NCBI GenBank assembly: GCA_022870705.1
Contig: CP072107.1
Span: forward strand, 494,501-558,500
Reading direction: 5' to 3'
DNA length: 64,000 nt
DNA from: Oscillospiraceae bacterium CM
GTDB lineage: Bacteria > Bacillota > Clostridia > Oscillospirales > Oscillospiraceae
A program made the position numbers and the translations under genes. The notes under the pieces were generated by a model. That model saw only the letters and a program-made list of their open reading frames with translations. It was not told the DNA's origin and searched no databases. Below are positions 1-8,939 of this stretch, one piece after another. The first letter of the stretch is position 1. Every line of letters begins with the position of its first letter.

Positions 1-1
1 T

Positions 2-988
2 CAGTTTCTAATCAGACACGCCGGAAAGGGAATTCCGGAAGGCGTCTCTTTTCATTTTGAAATTGCCGGGGAACTGTTGGACGACGAGACACTCGATGTG
101 CTGGCGGCGGCGCCGAAGGGTTTGTTCCAGTTTGAAATCGGGTTGCAAAGCTTTCATGCGCCCACGCTTGAGGCCATCAACAGGCGGACGGATTGTGCCC
201 GCCTTAAGCATAACATCGAGCGCCTTACAGCACTCGGCAACATCCACATTCATATTGACCTCATTGCGGGGCTTCCCTTTGAAGATTTACAGTGCTTCGC
301 CGAGAGTTTCAACAAAGCCTTTGCTCTCTCGCCGCATGTGCTGCAGCTAGGGTTTTTAAAGCTCCTCCACGGCGCACCGCTCCGGGAAGACCCGCTTGTT
401 GACGTATGCCGCTTCTCATTGGTACCGCCGTATGAAGTGAGGATGACGCCGTGGCTGACCCCGGCCGCTTTTGATGTATTGCAACAAACGGCAGAGGCCT
501 TGGAACGACTCTATAACAGCGGGCGTTTTCGGCGGACACTCGTCTATGTCCTTAAGCAAAGCGGGCTGACGCCGTTTGAACTTTTTTCAAAAGCCGGGGA
601 ATTTCTTAACGCATATATGAAAAAAGGCTCGTCACTTGACGAGCTGACAGCCAGAATCCTTAATTTTTTCTCGGCGCTGCCGGGCGTTGACGGCGCTGTT
701 TTGCGCGACCGGATGGTTTGCGACAGGCTGGCGACGAACGTATCCGGTAAGCTGCCGTCCATGCTTAAAATGCACGATGATCGATTTAAAAAGGCTGTCA
801 ACCGACTCAGAGACGCTGAAATGGCACAAGGTTTAGCACAAAACCCAAAAGGTACCCGCCGCGGGTATGCGCTGCTTTGTTCCGAAAAGGTGCTGGTGTA
901 CGCCGATTACCGCGACAAAGACCCCGTCACCGGGGAATACGCGCTTACTTTTGTCAAGCTGCCGGAAAAAGACGACGCGCCGACATAG
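2..988 (+). CDS. B12-binding-type radical SAM protein, DUF4080 C-terminal part (5' truncated by window edge)
   Basis: The reading frame is open from the first bases of the window, so the gene begins upstream; 328 codons are visible. The visible part matches the second half of a class of radical SAM enzymes that carry an N-terminal cobalamin-binding domain and a C-terminal DUF4080 region. The end of the TIM barrel is recognisable (FHFEIAGELLDD, QFEIGLQS, HIHIDLIAGLPFED), followed by a long helical tail. The CxxxCxxC cluster motif would lie left of the window and cannot be checked. The substrate is unknown. A TTG at 77 could be read as a start, but the frame upstream encodes conserved sequence, so it is internal. 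A terminator follows directly. Confidence 0.8.
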   Translation, partial: QFLIRHAGKGIPEGVSFHFEIAGELLDDETLDVLAAAPKGLFQFEIGLQSFHAPTLEAINRRTDCARLKHNIERLTALGNIHIHIDLIAGLPFEDLQCFAESFNKAFALSPHVLQLGFLKLLHGAPLREDPLVDVCRFSLVPPYEVRMTPWLTPAAFDVLQQTAEALERLYNSGRFRRTLVYVLKQSGLTPFELFSKAGEFLNAYMKKGSSLDELTARILNFFSALPGVDGAVLRDRMVCDRLATNVSGKLPSMLKMHDDRFKKAVNRLRDAEMAQGLAQNPKGTRRGYALLCSEKVLVYADYRDKDPVTGEYALTFVKLPEKDDAPT

Positions 989-1006
989 AATCGGTGCGCC
1001 GTTTTT
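973..1006 (+). terminator. Intrinsic terminator after the radical SAM gene
   Basis: Imperfect 11-bp stem (CGACGCGCCGA / TCGGTGCGCCG, one G-U pair and one mismatch) followed by TTTTT. The left arm overlaps the end of the coding sequence. Confidence 0.6.
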
Positions 1007-1008
1007 GC

Positions 1009-1257
1009 TTATAGCTGCAATACCTGGCTGGGTAAAATGACGTGGGACGTATCAACTTTAGAGGCTCTGGAGATGACGAGAATTGTCCCGACAATCAAGA
1101 TAGCAAAAATCAGGATGACGGCGACCAGATGCGGCCATTTGATGCGAATTTTTCGAAGCCGCTCCATGCCCTTTGCTTGAACGGGCGCGGTATCACCCGC
1201 ACCGGCCTTGGCTTTATTTTTCGGTGATGCGCCGGCGGCGGAATGCGCTGCGCTCAT
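1009..1257 (-). CDS. Small single-pass membrane protein, unknown function
   Basis: This encodes 82 residues. The first 40 are Ala/Lys rich and probably cytoplasmic (KAKAGAGD, RLRKIRIKW). One strongly hydrophobic segment follows at about residues 43-62 (VAVILIFAILIVGTILVI), then a short outward tail. A G-rich stretch (GGGGGT) lies about 8 nt before the ATG and can serve as ribosome binding site. It is transcribed convergently with the radical SAM gene, whose terminator ends a few bases away. I do not recognise a family; the size and membrane span fit a small membrane-anchored accessory protein. Confidence 0.5.
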   Translation of the reverse strand: MSAAHSAAGASPKNKAKAGAGDTAPVQAKGMERLRKIRIKWPHLVAVILIFAILIVGTILVISRASKVDTSHVILPSQVLQL

Positions 1258-1607
1258 ATGATGACCCCCGTTTCAGGCGGTTGATGGTGTTAACCTGCTG
1301 TTTATATTATCTCCAATAAATCCGTCAATGAGTTGAATAAAGTGTAAACTTATTGTAAATTTGTGTTTCTTGTTCTGAAAGCTAGCAATTTCTCGGGCTG
1401 ATTAAAACGGGGCGGCAGGAATTGGATGGATAAAGCGACGATTTGCGCAGCCTTGCAAACACGACAAGACCGGCATATAATGGAATTGGCTCGAAAAATG
1501 CAGAAAGGACACTTATCATACCAGCCCGACATGTTTAATGCATGATTATGAAGCACGCGGTTAAAATTTCGATAATATGTCGTATAAAGATATAAGGAAG
1601 CGAAGAT
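1258..1607. other. 350-bp intergenic region upstream of the hydrogenase-like gene
   Basis: AT-rich in its left half. It contains the divergent start regions of the small membrane protein (left) and the hydrogenase-like gene (right), including a good promoter at 1453-1481 and a 5' leader of about 120 nt. I see no riboswitch class I know in that leader, and no convincing coding sequence. Confidence 0.6.
1453..1481 (+). promoter_or_regulatory. Sigma-A-like promoter of the hydrogenase-like gene
   Basis: TTGCAA, 17-nt spacer, TATAAT. The predicted start near 1488 leaves a leader of about 120 nt before the ATG at 1608. Confidence 0.6.
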
Positions 1608-2837
1608 ATGGAATCCTTCAATCAGCTCTACAAACAGATGCTAAAATCGGCTGTCAAAGGCGAGGCGACCGTGACCGAAACTGACGCACACCTGGTGGAC
1701 AAGCTCCTGCATCCTGAAAAACATGCGCCCGTCTGGCAGCAAAGCCCCTGCGACTGCAAGGACGGGGAAGAGGCCCCTTGCACCGCGGCGTGCCTTTATA
1801 AGGCCATCCGGCGTGATGAAACGGGGGCGCTTATGATTGACGAGAGCCTCTGCGTTGGCTGCTCAGCCTGTATTCAGGCTTGCAAGAGCGGCAAACTGAC
1901 GCAAAGCAAAGATATTCTGCCCGTGCTTGAAGCCGTTAAAAAAGCGCCCGGTACCGTCTACGCGATGGTTGCACCATCGATTATCGGCCAATTCGGGGAG
2001 GCCGCCAGTGCCGGGCGGCTGCGGTGTGCCTTTAAAAAAATCGGATTTGCCGACATGGCGGAGGTCGCGCTGTTTGCCGATATTCTGACATTAAAAGAGG
2101 CTCTTTTGTTCGACCGGGAGATTATTACCGATACCGACTATATGCTCACGAGCTGCTGCTGCCCAATCTGGATTGCCATGGTGCGCCGCGGCTATAAACA
2201 ATTCGTTTCGCATCTGCCAGACCTCGTCTCACCGATGGTGGCTTGCGCGCGTGTTCTCAAACGGCTTGACCCTAAAGCCGTCACGGTCTTTATCGGGCCG
2301 TGTATCGCCAAAAAGGTGGAAGCGCGGGAAAAAGACCTTCAGGGTATTGTCGACTTTGTGCTGACATTTGAAGAGATGAAGGACCTGTTTGACGCATTTG
2401 AAATCGACATGGCGCATCTGACGGCGGAGCCTGAAGAGCAGTCGTCCCGTGCCGGGCGGATTTACGGCAGGACAGGCGGCGTCAGCGAGGCCGTCTCCGA
2501 GACGGTCAGGCGGCTGCGGCCGGGGCGGCACATTGTGGTTAAAGCCGTTCAGGCAGACGGTACAGCGGCTTGCCGAAAGCTTTTGGATGACTTGAAAAAC
2601 GATGCCGTGACAGCGAATTACCTTGAGGGTATGGGCTGTGACGGCGGCTGCGTTGGAGGGCCGAAGGTTCTGATTGAAAAAGATTATGGCAGGCGTTTTG
2701 TCAATGATTATGGCGACGAGGCGTCATTTGCGACGCCGCTGGAGAATCCGGCAGTCTTGAGCCTTTTAAAAAGCCTCGGATTTGAAACGGCGGAAAGCCT
2801 CATTGAGGATGAAGATATTTTCGTTCGGCAATTCTAA
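1608..2837 (+). CDS. FeFe-hydrogenase-like protein with N-terminal 2x[4Fe-4S] domain
   Basis: Length is 409 residues. A ferredoxin-like region at about residues 45-95 carries two Cys clusters, the second a classic CVGCSACIQACK. The hydrogenase domain follows with the three H-cluster signatures: L1 as TSCCCPIW near residue 184, L2 as GPCIAKK near residue 229, and L3 as GMGCDGGCVGGP near residue 346. The doubled Cys in L1 (TSCCCP rather than TSCCP) resembles the clostridial group B hydrogenases such as CpIII, by recall. It lacks the extra N-terminal modules of respiratory bifurcating enzymes and no hydE/F/G or electron-transfer subunit lies next to it, so a sensory or monomeric ferredoxin-linked role are both possible. 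SD AAGGAAG precedes the ATG by 7 nt. Confidence 0.85.
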   Translation: MESFNQLYKQMLKSAVKGEATVTETDAHLVDKLLHPEKHAPVWQQSPCDCKDGEEAPCTAACLYKAIRRDETGALMIDESLCVGCSACIQACKSGKLTQSKDILPVLEAVKKAPGTVYAMVAPSIIGQFGEAASAGRLRCAFKKIGFADMAEVALFADILTLKEALLFDREIITDTDYMLTSCCCPIWIAMVRRGYKQFVSHLPDLVSPMVACARVLKRLDPKAVTVFIGPCIAKKVEAREKDLQGIVDFVLTFEEMKDLFDAFEIDMAHLTAEPEEQSSRAGRIYGRTGGVSEAVSETVRRLRPGRHIVVKAVQADGTAACRKLLDDLKNDAVTANYLEGMGCDGGCVGGPKVLIEKDYGRRFVNDYGDEASFATPLENPAVLSLLKSLGFETAESLIEDEDIFVRQF

Positions 2838-2865
2838 GATAAAGCCGCCGCACGGTGAAACGACC

Positions 2866-2900
2866 AAGCGCCCCCGCCACAGTGACGGGGGCGCTTTTTT
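2866..2900 (+). terminator. Strong intrinsic terminator after the hydrogenase-like gene
   Basis: Perfect 11-bp stem AAGCGCCCCCG / CGGGGGCGCTT with a 9-nt loop, followed by a T run. It also lies just past the stop of the convergent DUF2512 gene. Confidence 0.85.
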
Positions 2901-2914
2901 GCGTGAGGGTGCTT

Positions 2915-3280
2915 TTACGGATGATGCTTTCTGCGGTTTGGATAGATGGATCTGATAAGGTACCTGTGAAAGAACCAGTCGCCGACGGCAAGGATGATGG
3001 CGCTGAAAATGGCGGCACCGACTGAAATAGACGGATATCTTGACCAGAAAGTAAAGGAATAGATTGTGAGAAAAGACAAAACGGCATTGCAGAGCGTTGC
3101 GACCATATTATTGGTATGCGACAAAAGCAAAAGGTCAACAATGATATAGCCCACAACAGTGACAGCCAGCGAGATCATGAAAATCTGGCCAACTGTGAGC
3201 GCCGTCATCAGATTCAGAAGAATCTCCAAGAGAACAAGGACGATAACAAATTTAAAAAGGATTGCCACGAGATGTTTCAA
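2915..3280 (-). CDS. DUF2512 family membrane protein (YndM-like)
   Basis: This is a 121-residue integral membrane protein with four hydrophobic segments at roughly residues 3-25, 32-54, 58-78 and 80-102, and a basic C-terminal end (YPNRRKHHP). Length and pattern match DUF2512/YndM proteins of Bacillota; their function is not established. I chose the TTG at 3280 because the SD AGAGGTG lies 7 nt before it. The in-frame GTG at 3289 overlaps that SD and would leave no spacing. It stands alone, convergent with the hydrogenase-like gene. Confidence 0.7.
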   Translation of the reverse strand: MKHLVAILFKFVIVLVLLEILLNLMTALTVGQIFMISLAVTVVGYIIVDLLLLSHTNNMVATLCNAVLSFLTIYSFTFWSRYPSISVGAAIFSAIILAVGDWFFHRYLIRSIYPNRRKHHP

Positions 3281-3437
3281 CTGTTTCACCTCTTTATTAA
3301 TGATTTGCCAACAGATATATTTGGTGTCTTTAGAATCTCCATCGGAAAACGAGATATTCCGCTAAAAGATGGGAATACAAGATTTACCGAATAGATTTTT
3401 TAAATTACTGCACAATATTTTCGTCAGAGGTGATTTT

Positions 3438-4538
3438 TTGCTGACGATGCTTCGGAACATATCCTGCTATACACCAAAGCCCGTTGGGAAAAAAGACATT
3501 TTAATAGCAGGCGATAAAATTTTTAAAATAACGATGCCTGGCGTGCTGGAAGACAATATTCATCTGGCGCACACCATAGATGCCGATGGCTTATATGCGT
3601 TCCCCGGGCTCATTGATATGCATGCGCATATCACAGGCGGTGGCGGTGAAACGGGTTTTGATAGCCATGTGGGCGAACTCATGGCTGAAGACATCATTGC
3701 CGCGGGTATTACAACGCTCGTCGGCCTTCTGGGGGCGGACGGCGTCACGCGCAGCATGGAGGCTTTGTTTGCCAAGGCAAAGGCGCTGGAAGCGGCAGGG
3801 TTGACAACATATATCTATTCCGGGAGCTATGCGCTTCCGCCGGTGACGCTGACGGGGAGCCTCGTAAAGGACATGGTGTTCATTGACACCGTTATTGGCG
3901 GCGGTGAAATCGCCGTCTCTGACCACCGTTCCTCCTGCCCGAGTACTGAGGACCTGATTAAAATAGCGGCCCAACTGCACCTTGGCGGTCTGCTGGCCGG
4001 AAAGGCCGGTGTGATGCATCTGCATGTTGGCGACGGTAAAAAAGGGCTGGGTGCTGTGACGGATATCCTTGAAAATTCCGACCTGCCGATAACGATGTTT
4101 ATTCCCACCCACGTCAACAGAAACCGGAAGCTTTTTAGCGAAGCCGTCGGATTCGTCAAATCGGGCGGACTGATTGACCTGACGGCAGGCGAGCGGGACG
4201 GCATCCCCGTCGCGGAGGCGGTGAGCATCCTTCTTGCCGAAGCCGCCGACCTCTCCCGCGTGTCGGTTAGCTCCGACGCCGGGGGCAGCATACCAACAGG
4301 CGGGGTGACGGAAGTGGGGGCATTTTATCGTGACTTTAAGGAAATAATACAGCAGTCGATTTTAATGCCGGGAGAAGCCGTCCGCCTCTTTTCAACAAAC
4401 GCGGCGGCTGTTTTGAAATTACACCCCCGCAAGGGGAACCTTCGGGAGGGCGGTGATGCCGACATCCTGATAACAGACGACGAGCAGCGTTTGAGAATGC
4501 TTTTTGGCAAAGGAAAGCTTCTCTTCAGCAGGCCGTGA
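3438..4538 (+). CDS. iadA: Isoaspartyl dipeptidase
   Basis: This metal-dependent amidohydrolase (366 residues) cleaves beta-aspartyl dipeptides; here the likely substrate is the beta-Asp-Arg released from cyanophycin. The two-metal centre is visible: HxH in IDMHAHITGGGGE near residue 43, a candidate carboxylated Lys in LLAGKAG, His in HLHVGD and PTHVNRN, and Asp in SSDAGGS. The family is usually 370-390 residues. A 389-residue reading is possible from 3369, but a TTG at 3438 has SD AGAGGTG 6-7 nt upstream and gives the usual N-terminus, so I start there. The stop overlaps a possible GTG of the next gene, and the gene opens a three-gene cyanophycin cluster. Confidence 0.88.
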   Translation: MLTMLRNISCYTPKPVGKKDILIAGDKIFKITMPGVLEDNIHLAHTIDADGLYAFPGLIDMHAHITGGGGETGFDSHVGELMAEDIIAAGITTLVGLLGADGVTRSMEALFAKAKALEAAGLTTYIYSGSYALPPVTLTGSLVKDMVFIDTVIGGGEIAVSDHRSSCPSTEDLIKIAAQLHLGGLLAGKAGVMHLHVGDGKKGLGAVTDILENSDLPITMFIPTHVNRNRKLFSEAVGFVKSGGLIDLTAGERDGIPVAEAVSILLAEAADLSRVSVSSDAGGSIPTGGVTEVGAFYRDFKEIIQQSILMPGEAVRLFSTNAAAVLKLHPRKGNLREGGDADILITDDEQRLRMLFGKGKLLFSRP

Positions 4539-4555
4539 CAATTGGGGAGACAGAC

Positions 4556-5356
4556 GTGGAATCATCAAAGGGCTATCTCATCATGATCGGCGGCGCCGAG
4601 GATAAAAAAAACGGCAGCATCATTTTGCGCCAGGCAGCCGAACTCATTGTGGACACGGAGCGCCTAATTGTGCTGACGACGGCAACGGAAAAGCCGGAAG
4701 AGGCCGGACGCAATTACTTGGAGGTTTTTCACGAGCTGGGCATTAAGAACGTTCAAATCATGAACATCGCAACGCGCGAAGAGGCGGCCGACGAGGCATC
4801 TTGCACACAGCTTCACAAGGCAAAAGGCCTCTTTATGACGGGCGGCGACCAGCTGCGCCTGACGAGCATTCTGGGCGGCACAAAATTCGGTGCCGGCATT
4901 AAAAATCTCTATGCATCCGGCGGCGTCGTCATGGGGACGAGCGCGGGCGCGTCTGTCATGAGTTCAACCATGATCGTCAACGGCGACGATCATGAGCCGG
5001 CAAAAAAATGCACGCTGAAAATGGCGCCCGGTCTTGGACTCCTAGACGGCGTCATCATCGACCAGCACTTTGACCAGCGCGGGCGTTTCGGGCGGCTGAT
5101 GTGCGGGATTGCGGAAAATCCCGCTGTTCTCGGCATCGGTATTGATGAGGACACGTCCATTAAGCTTTACCCAGACATGCACTTTGAGGTTGTCGGATCA
5201 AATGCCGTGACAATTCTCGATGGGCGGTCTATTCTGAGCTCCAACGTCTCTGAGCTTCAGCAAAACGAGATTCTGGCAATTGTCGGGGTCACCGTCGACA
5301 TTCTGCCGCAGGGCTATGGCTTTGATCTCACAAATAGAAAGGTTATGCGATTTTAA
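4556..5356 (+). CDS. cphB: Cyanophycinase
   Basis: This S51-family serine peptidase (266 residues) degrades cyanophycin, the poly-Asp backbone carrying Arg side chains, to beta-Asp-Arg dipeptides. It shows the family glycine-rich start (LIMIGGAEDKK), TGGDQLRLTSIL, the nucleophile elbow GTSAGAS near residue 131 and the IDQHFDQRGRFGR segment. The first possible GTG at 4535 overlaps the iadA stop, but the GTG at 4556 has a clear GGGGAGA about 6 nt ahead and fits the family N-terminus better. It lies between iadA and cphA, so its product feeds iadA and its substrate comes from cphA. Probably cytoplasmic: no signal peptide. Confidence 0.9.
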   Translation: MESSKGYLIMIGGAEDKKNGSIILRQAAELIVDTERLIVLTTATEKPEEAGRNYLEVFHELGIKNVQIMNIATREEAADEASCTQLHKAKGLFMTGGDQLRLTSILGGTKFGAGIKNLYASGGVVMGTSAGASVMSSTMIVNGDDHEPAKKCTLKMAPGLGLLDGVIIDQHFDQRGRFGRLMCGIAENPAVLGIGIDEDTSIKLYPDMHFEVVGSNAVTILDGRSILSSNVSELQQNEILAIVGVTVDILPQGYGFDLTNRKVMRF

Positions 5357-5358
5357 AT

Positions 5359-8013
5359 ATGAAGGCCAATCCAATAACAATCGACGAGTTGTTTTCTTAC
5401 GGCGGCAAAAACATTTACAGCCACAAGCCGGTCATCAAAATGGTTGTCGATATCGGACGGTATGGGGATATTCCGACAAAAGATATCCCGCATTTTAACG
5501 AGGAGCTTCTCGCGCTCTTTCCCGGGCTTCGGACAAACTGCTGTGCGCTTGGCTACTCCGGCGGATTTCTGGAGAGACTCCGGGAGGGGACGTATCTCGG
5601 ACATGTTTTAGAGCATGTCATTTTGGAGATGCAGGTTATCTTGGGGTATGACGTGTCGTTTGGCAAAACGCGCACTGTTCAAGAGCCCGACAAATACTAC
5701 CTTGTTTGCGAATATTTAAATGAAGTTTGCGCATTGGAGTGCGCCAAGGCTGCCGTCATGATTTTTAACAACCTGATTGATGGCCGCGCCGTCGCTATCG
5801 ACGACCTCATGGCATACCTGAAGAAAATATCTGTCGAAGCAGAGCTTGGCCCCAGCACGCAGGCTATTGCCGACGAGGCCAAAAAGCGCGGGATTCCGGT
5901 CACGCGGATTGCCAATGAAAGCCTTATCCGGTTAGGGTACGGCAAAAACAGCCGTCTTGTAGAGTCGACGCTGACAGACGCAACAGCCTGTATCTGCGCC
6001 GATATCTCGTGCAACAAACAGCTGTCAAAGCACCTGCTCAGTGAGCAGAAAATCCCGGTGCCGTACGGCAAGGTTGTCTACTCTGAAATGTCGGCGCTGA
6101 TGGCTGCCGGGCAAATCGGCATGCCGGTTGTCATTAAACCGCTTGACAGCAATCAGGGAAAAGGCGTCCATCTTAATCTGCGTGAGCCTTCGGAAATCCG
6201 GGAGGCGTTTGCCAACGCGTCCAAATATTCCAGCGGGGTCATCGTTGAACAGTATGTCACGGGGTCGGATTACCGCGTGCTTGTTGTTGGCAGCGCCGTC
6301 AAAGCTGTAGCCAAGCGCGTACCCGCCTGTGTGCAGGGTGATGGCGTTTTGACGATTCGCGCGCTTGTCGAGCGTGTGAACAGTGACCCCAACCGTGGTG
6401 ATAAGCATGAGCGGCCCCTGACTAAAATCCGGCTGGATGACATCGCGGTCAAGCTGCTGGAAAAGTTCGGCATGACGCCTGATACGGTGCTGCAAGAGGG
6501 CGCAATCGTCTTTCTGCGTGAAAACGGCAATATCAGCACGGGCGGAACCGCCGTCGACTGTACGGACATCATTCACCCCGATAATGCGGAACTGGCTGTC
6601 CGCGCCGCCGCTGCGATCGGCATTGATATCGCTGGCATTGACATCGTGACGGCCGATATATCGAAGTCTATCCTTGAGACAGGCGGCGTCATCGTGGAGG
6701 TCAACACGGCGCCCGGCATACGAATGCATCTGTATCCGTCGGCCGGCAAAGCGCGTGATGTGGCGGCCGACATCGTTAGCCTTTTGTTCCCGGATGTTTC
6801 GTCAACGCAGTTCCCTATTGTCTCCGTCACGGGGACAAATGGCAAGACGACGACAGCCCGGCTTATTCAGCACGTTTTAATGACAACAGGGAAAACTGTT
6901 GGGCTGACGAGCACGAGCGGGACCTTTATCAACAAAAAATGCATTTGCCGGGGGGACAATTCCGGGCCTACGAGCGCTCGCTCGCTACTCGCGAACAAGG
7001 CCGTCGACGCCGCCGTGTTGGAGACGGCGCGCGGTGGGATCATCCGAGAGGGGCTGGGTTACGACAGCGCCGACGTTGGCGTTATTACGAACATCACGGA
7101 GGATCATCTCGGGCTTGACGGTGTTGAGACGCTGGAAGACCTCGTTTTTGTCAAATCGCTTGTCGCTGAGGCTGTCAAGGACGGCGGCTATGCTGTTGTC
7201 AATGCGCTCGACGCGGCGACACCTGGGATTTTAAAGCGCCTGATGCAAAAAAGGATCAACGCCGAACCGGTTTTGTTTTATAATGCCCCCGAAGCCGACA
7301 GTCAGTTTGACGGCCTAAACGGCATTCGCGTCTTTAATGAGGGCGGCTGGATTCGCGTCATAGACGGCGAAAAGCGCCTTGGCATTGTGCGCGTCAACGA
7401 GATTCCGGTGACACTCGGCGGGCGCATCACCTGCAATGTTGATAATGCGCTGGCAGCTACCGCGGCCCTGTACGCCCTGAAAATCCCGGCGGAACAGATC
7501 AGAGCCGGTCTGTTAAGCTTTACGGACAATATCGGCCGTTTCGAATTATACGATTACAGCGGCGTGGCCGTCATGCTCGACTATGGGCACAATCCCGCCG
7601 GATATGAAAATGCCGTCGCCGTCTGCCAAAATCTCACGCCGCGCCGCCTAATCGGTGTTGTGGGCATGCCAGGCGACAGAACGGACGCATCCATTGCGGC
7701 GGTCGGGCGCCTCTGCGGGGCGTCTTTTGACAGGCTTTATGTCAAGGAAGACACAGATAGGCGCGGCAGGGCGTCTGGCGAGGTGGCACACCGAATTGCC
7801 GCTTCGGCCTTTGAAATCGGATTTTCACGGGACAGTCTGGAAATTGTTCTAGACGAAACGGCGGCTGCCATGCAGGCCTTGACGGCAGCGCGCCGGGGAG
7901 ACCTTGTTGTTATTTTTTATGAAAAACTCACACCGCTACAGCGCCTGCTCGATGAGCTGGGTGCTATTAAACAGTATCCCGGCATCAACAGCAAGATTTT
8001 AGCCTGTGTTTAA
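5359..8013 (+). CDS. cphA: Cyanophycin synthetase
   Basis: An 884-residue enzyme of normal length for the family. It polymerises Asp and Arg into cyanophycin using two ATP-dependent sites. The N-terminal domain is followed by an ATP-grasp domain at about residues 210-470 (VVIKPLDSNQGKGVHL, EVNTAPGIRMH), which adds Asp to the backbone. A Mur-ligase-like domain begins near residue 485 (VTGTNGKTTTARL), which adds Arg. LDYGHNPAGY marks the C-terminal Mur ligase domain. The start is only 2 nt after the cphB stop and has a weak SD, suggesting translational coupling. A stem-loop follows the stop. Confidence 0.94.
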   Translation: MKANPITIDELFSYGGKNIYSHKPVIKMVVDIGRYGDIPTKDIPHFNEELLALFPGLRTNCCALGYSGGFLERLREGTYLGHVLEHVILEMQVILGYDVSFGKTRTVQEPDKYYLVCEYLNEVCALECAKAAVMIFNNLIDGRAVAIDDLMAYLKKISVEAELGPSTQAIADEAKKRGIPVTRIANESLIRLGYGKNSRLVESTLTDATACICADISCNKQLSKHLLSEQKIPVPYGKVVYSEMSALMAAGQIGMPVVIKPLDSNQGKGVHLNLREPSEIREAFANASKYSSGVIVEQYVTGSDYRVLVVGSAVKAVAKRVPACVQGDGVLTIRALVERVNSDPNRGDKHERPLTKIRLDDIAVKLLEKFGMTPDTVLQEGAIVFLRENGNISTGGTAVDCTDIIHPDNAELAVRAAAAIGIDIAGIDIVTADISKSILETGGVIVEVNTAPGIRMHLYPSAGKARDVAADIVSLLFPDVSSTQFPIVSVTGTNGKTTTARLIQHVLMTTGKTVGLTSTSGTFINKKCICRGDNSGPTSARSLLANKAVDAAVLETARGGIIREGLGYDSADVGVITNITEDHLGLDGVETLEDLVFVKSLVAEAVKDGGYAVVNALDAATPGILKRLMQKRINAEPVLFYNAPEADSQFDGLNGIRVFNEGGWIRVIDGEKRLGIVRVNEIPVTLGGRITCNVDNALAATAALYALKIPAEQIRAGLLSFTDNIGRFELYDYSGVAVMLDYGHNPAGYENAVAVCQNLTPRRLIGVVGMPGDRTDASIAAVGRLCGASFDRLYVKEDTDRRGRASGEVAHRIAASAFEIGFSRDSLEIVLDETAAAMQALTAARRGDLVVIFYEKLTPLQRLLDELGAIKQYPGINSKILACV

Positions 8014-8035
8014 TCAAGCTGACGTAATAAAACCT

Positions 8036-8076
8036 AAAGACCTTCTTAGAGCGCTAAACAGCCTCAGAAGGTCTTT
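8036..8076 (+). terminator. Stem-loop ending the iadA-cphB-cphA unit
   Basis: Perfect 11-bp inverted repeat AAAGACCTTCT / AGAAGGTCTTT with a 19-nt loop. The T run after it is short, so termination efficiency is uncertain. Confidence 0.6.
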
Positions 8077-8216
8077 GACTTGTCAAGATGCCCGGAAAAA
8101 TTTGTCTTACCGTTTGTCAACACACCGTTGCAAATTATCGGCTGTTGTGCTTTCATAATATCAGGTGAAATTGTTGGTTGGCTTAAATTTCTGATGACGG
8201 GGAAACGGGGTGTTTT

Positions 8217-8939
8217 ATGGTTATTGACATAAACGATGTCGGGAAGCGGTTCGGGCACTTGCGTGTCTTATCCGGCATTTCTTTAACGGCACAGCCGGGG
8301 GAGATATTGTGCTTGTTGGGGCCGTCCGGCGCCGGGAAAACGACGCTCATCCGGCTGATTACCGGCGCGCTTTGCCCCGACGGCGGGACGATTACCTACG
8401 ACGGGGAGAAAATCCCGACAATGGCGTCTATCCGTCATATCGGTTATATGCCCCAAAATGACGCCGTGTACAACGACATAACAGGACTTGACAATCTCCT
8501 GTTTTTTGGCAGGCTTTACGGGCTCAAAGGCGCGCGGTTAAAGGACGCTGCCACGCGGATGCTCACGCTCGTCAATCTGACGGATGATCAAAACAAACTC
8601 GTCTGCAATTATTCCGGGGGCATGAAAAAGAGGCTGTCTTTGGCGGTTGCGCTGTTGCACGACCCGGATATCCTTGTTTTAGATGAGCCGACCGTCGGCA
8701 TTGACCCGCTCCTGCGCCAGACGATTTGGGACAAATTTAACGATCTTGCCGCACGCGGCAAGACGATTATCATTTCGACGCATGTGATGGATGAAGCGGA
8801 TAAGTGCAAGAAGGCGGCACTTTTGTATCAGGGGCTTTTAATCGAGCATGACACCGTTGCAGCCTTGAAGGACAAAACAGCCTCCGGCAGTTTGGAAGAG
8901 CTTTTCTTCATGGCCGGGAAAGCAGGTGCGGCGGAATGA
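8217..8939 (+). CDS. ABC transporter ATP-binding protein (ABC-2 type exporter)
   Basis: This 240-residue ATPase energises the permease encoded next. It shows Walker A GPSGAGKT near residue 36, Q-loop MPQND, signature YSGGMKKR, Walker B ILVLDEPT and the switch His in ISTHVMDE. The single-domain layout and the short C-terminal tail fit the NatA/drug-exporter-like subfamily. An SD-like GGGGTG precedes the ATG. The stop overlaps the permease ATG by 4 nt (ATGA), so the two are translationally coupled. Substrate cannot be told from sequence. Confidence 0.9.
   Translation: MVIDINDVGKRFGHLRVLSGISLTAQPGEILCLLGPSGAGKTTLIRLITGALCPDGGTITYDGEKIPTMASIRHIGYMPQNDAVYNDITGLDNLLFFGRLYGLKGARLKDAATRMLTLVNLTDDQNKLVCNYSGGMKKRLSLAVALLHDPDILVLDEPTVGIDPLLRQTIWDKFNDLAARGKTIIISTHVMDEADKCKKAALLYQGLLIEHDTVAALKDKTASGSLEELFFMAGKAGAAE

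Noticed and set aside
1350-1556. 68-codon minus-strand ORF in the gap before the hydrogenase-like gene
   Set aside because: No SD, no recognisable product, and it overlaps the promoter and leader of the hydrogenase-like gene.
3591-4291. Long antisense ORFs opposite iadA, and similar ones opposite cphA, serA, ddl and murF
   Set aside because: They mirror the third-codon GC pattern of the real genes, lack SD sites and resemble no family.
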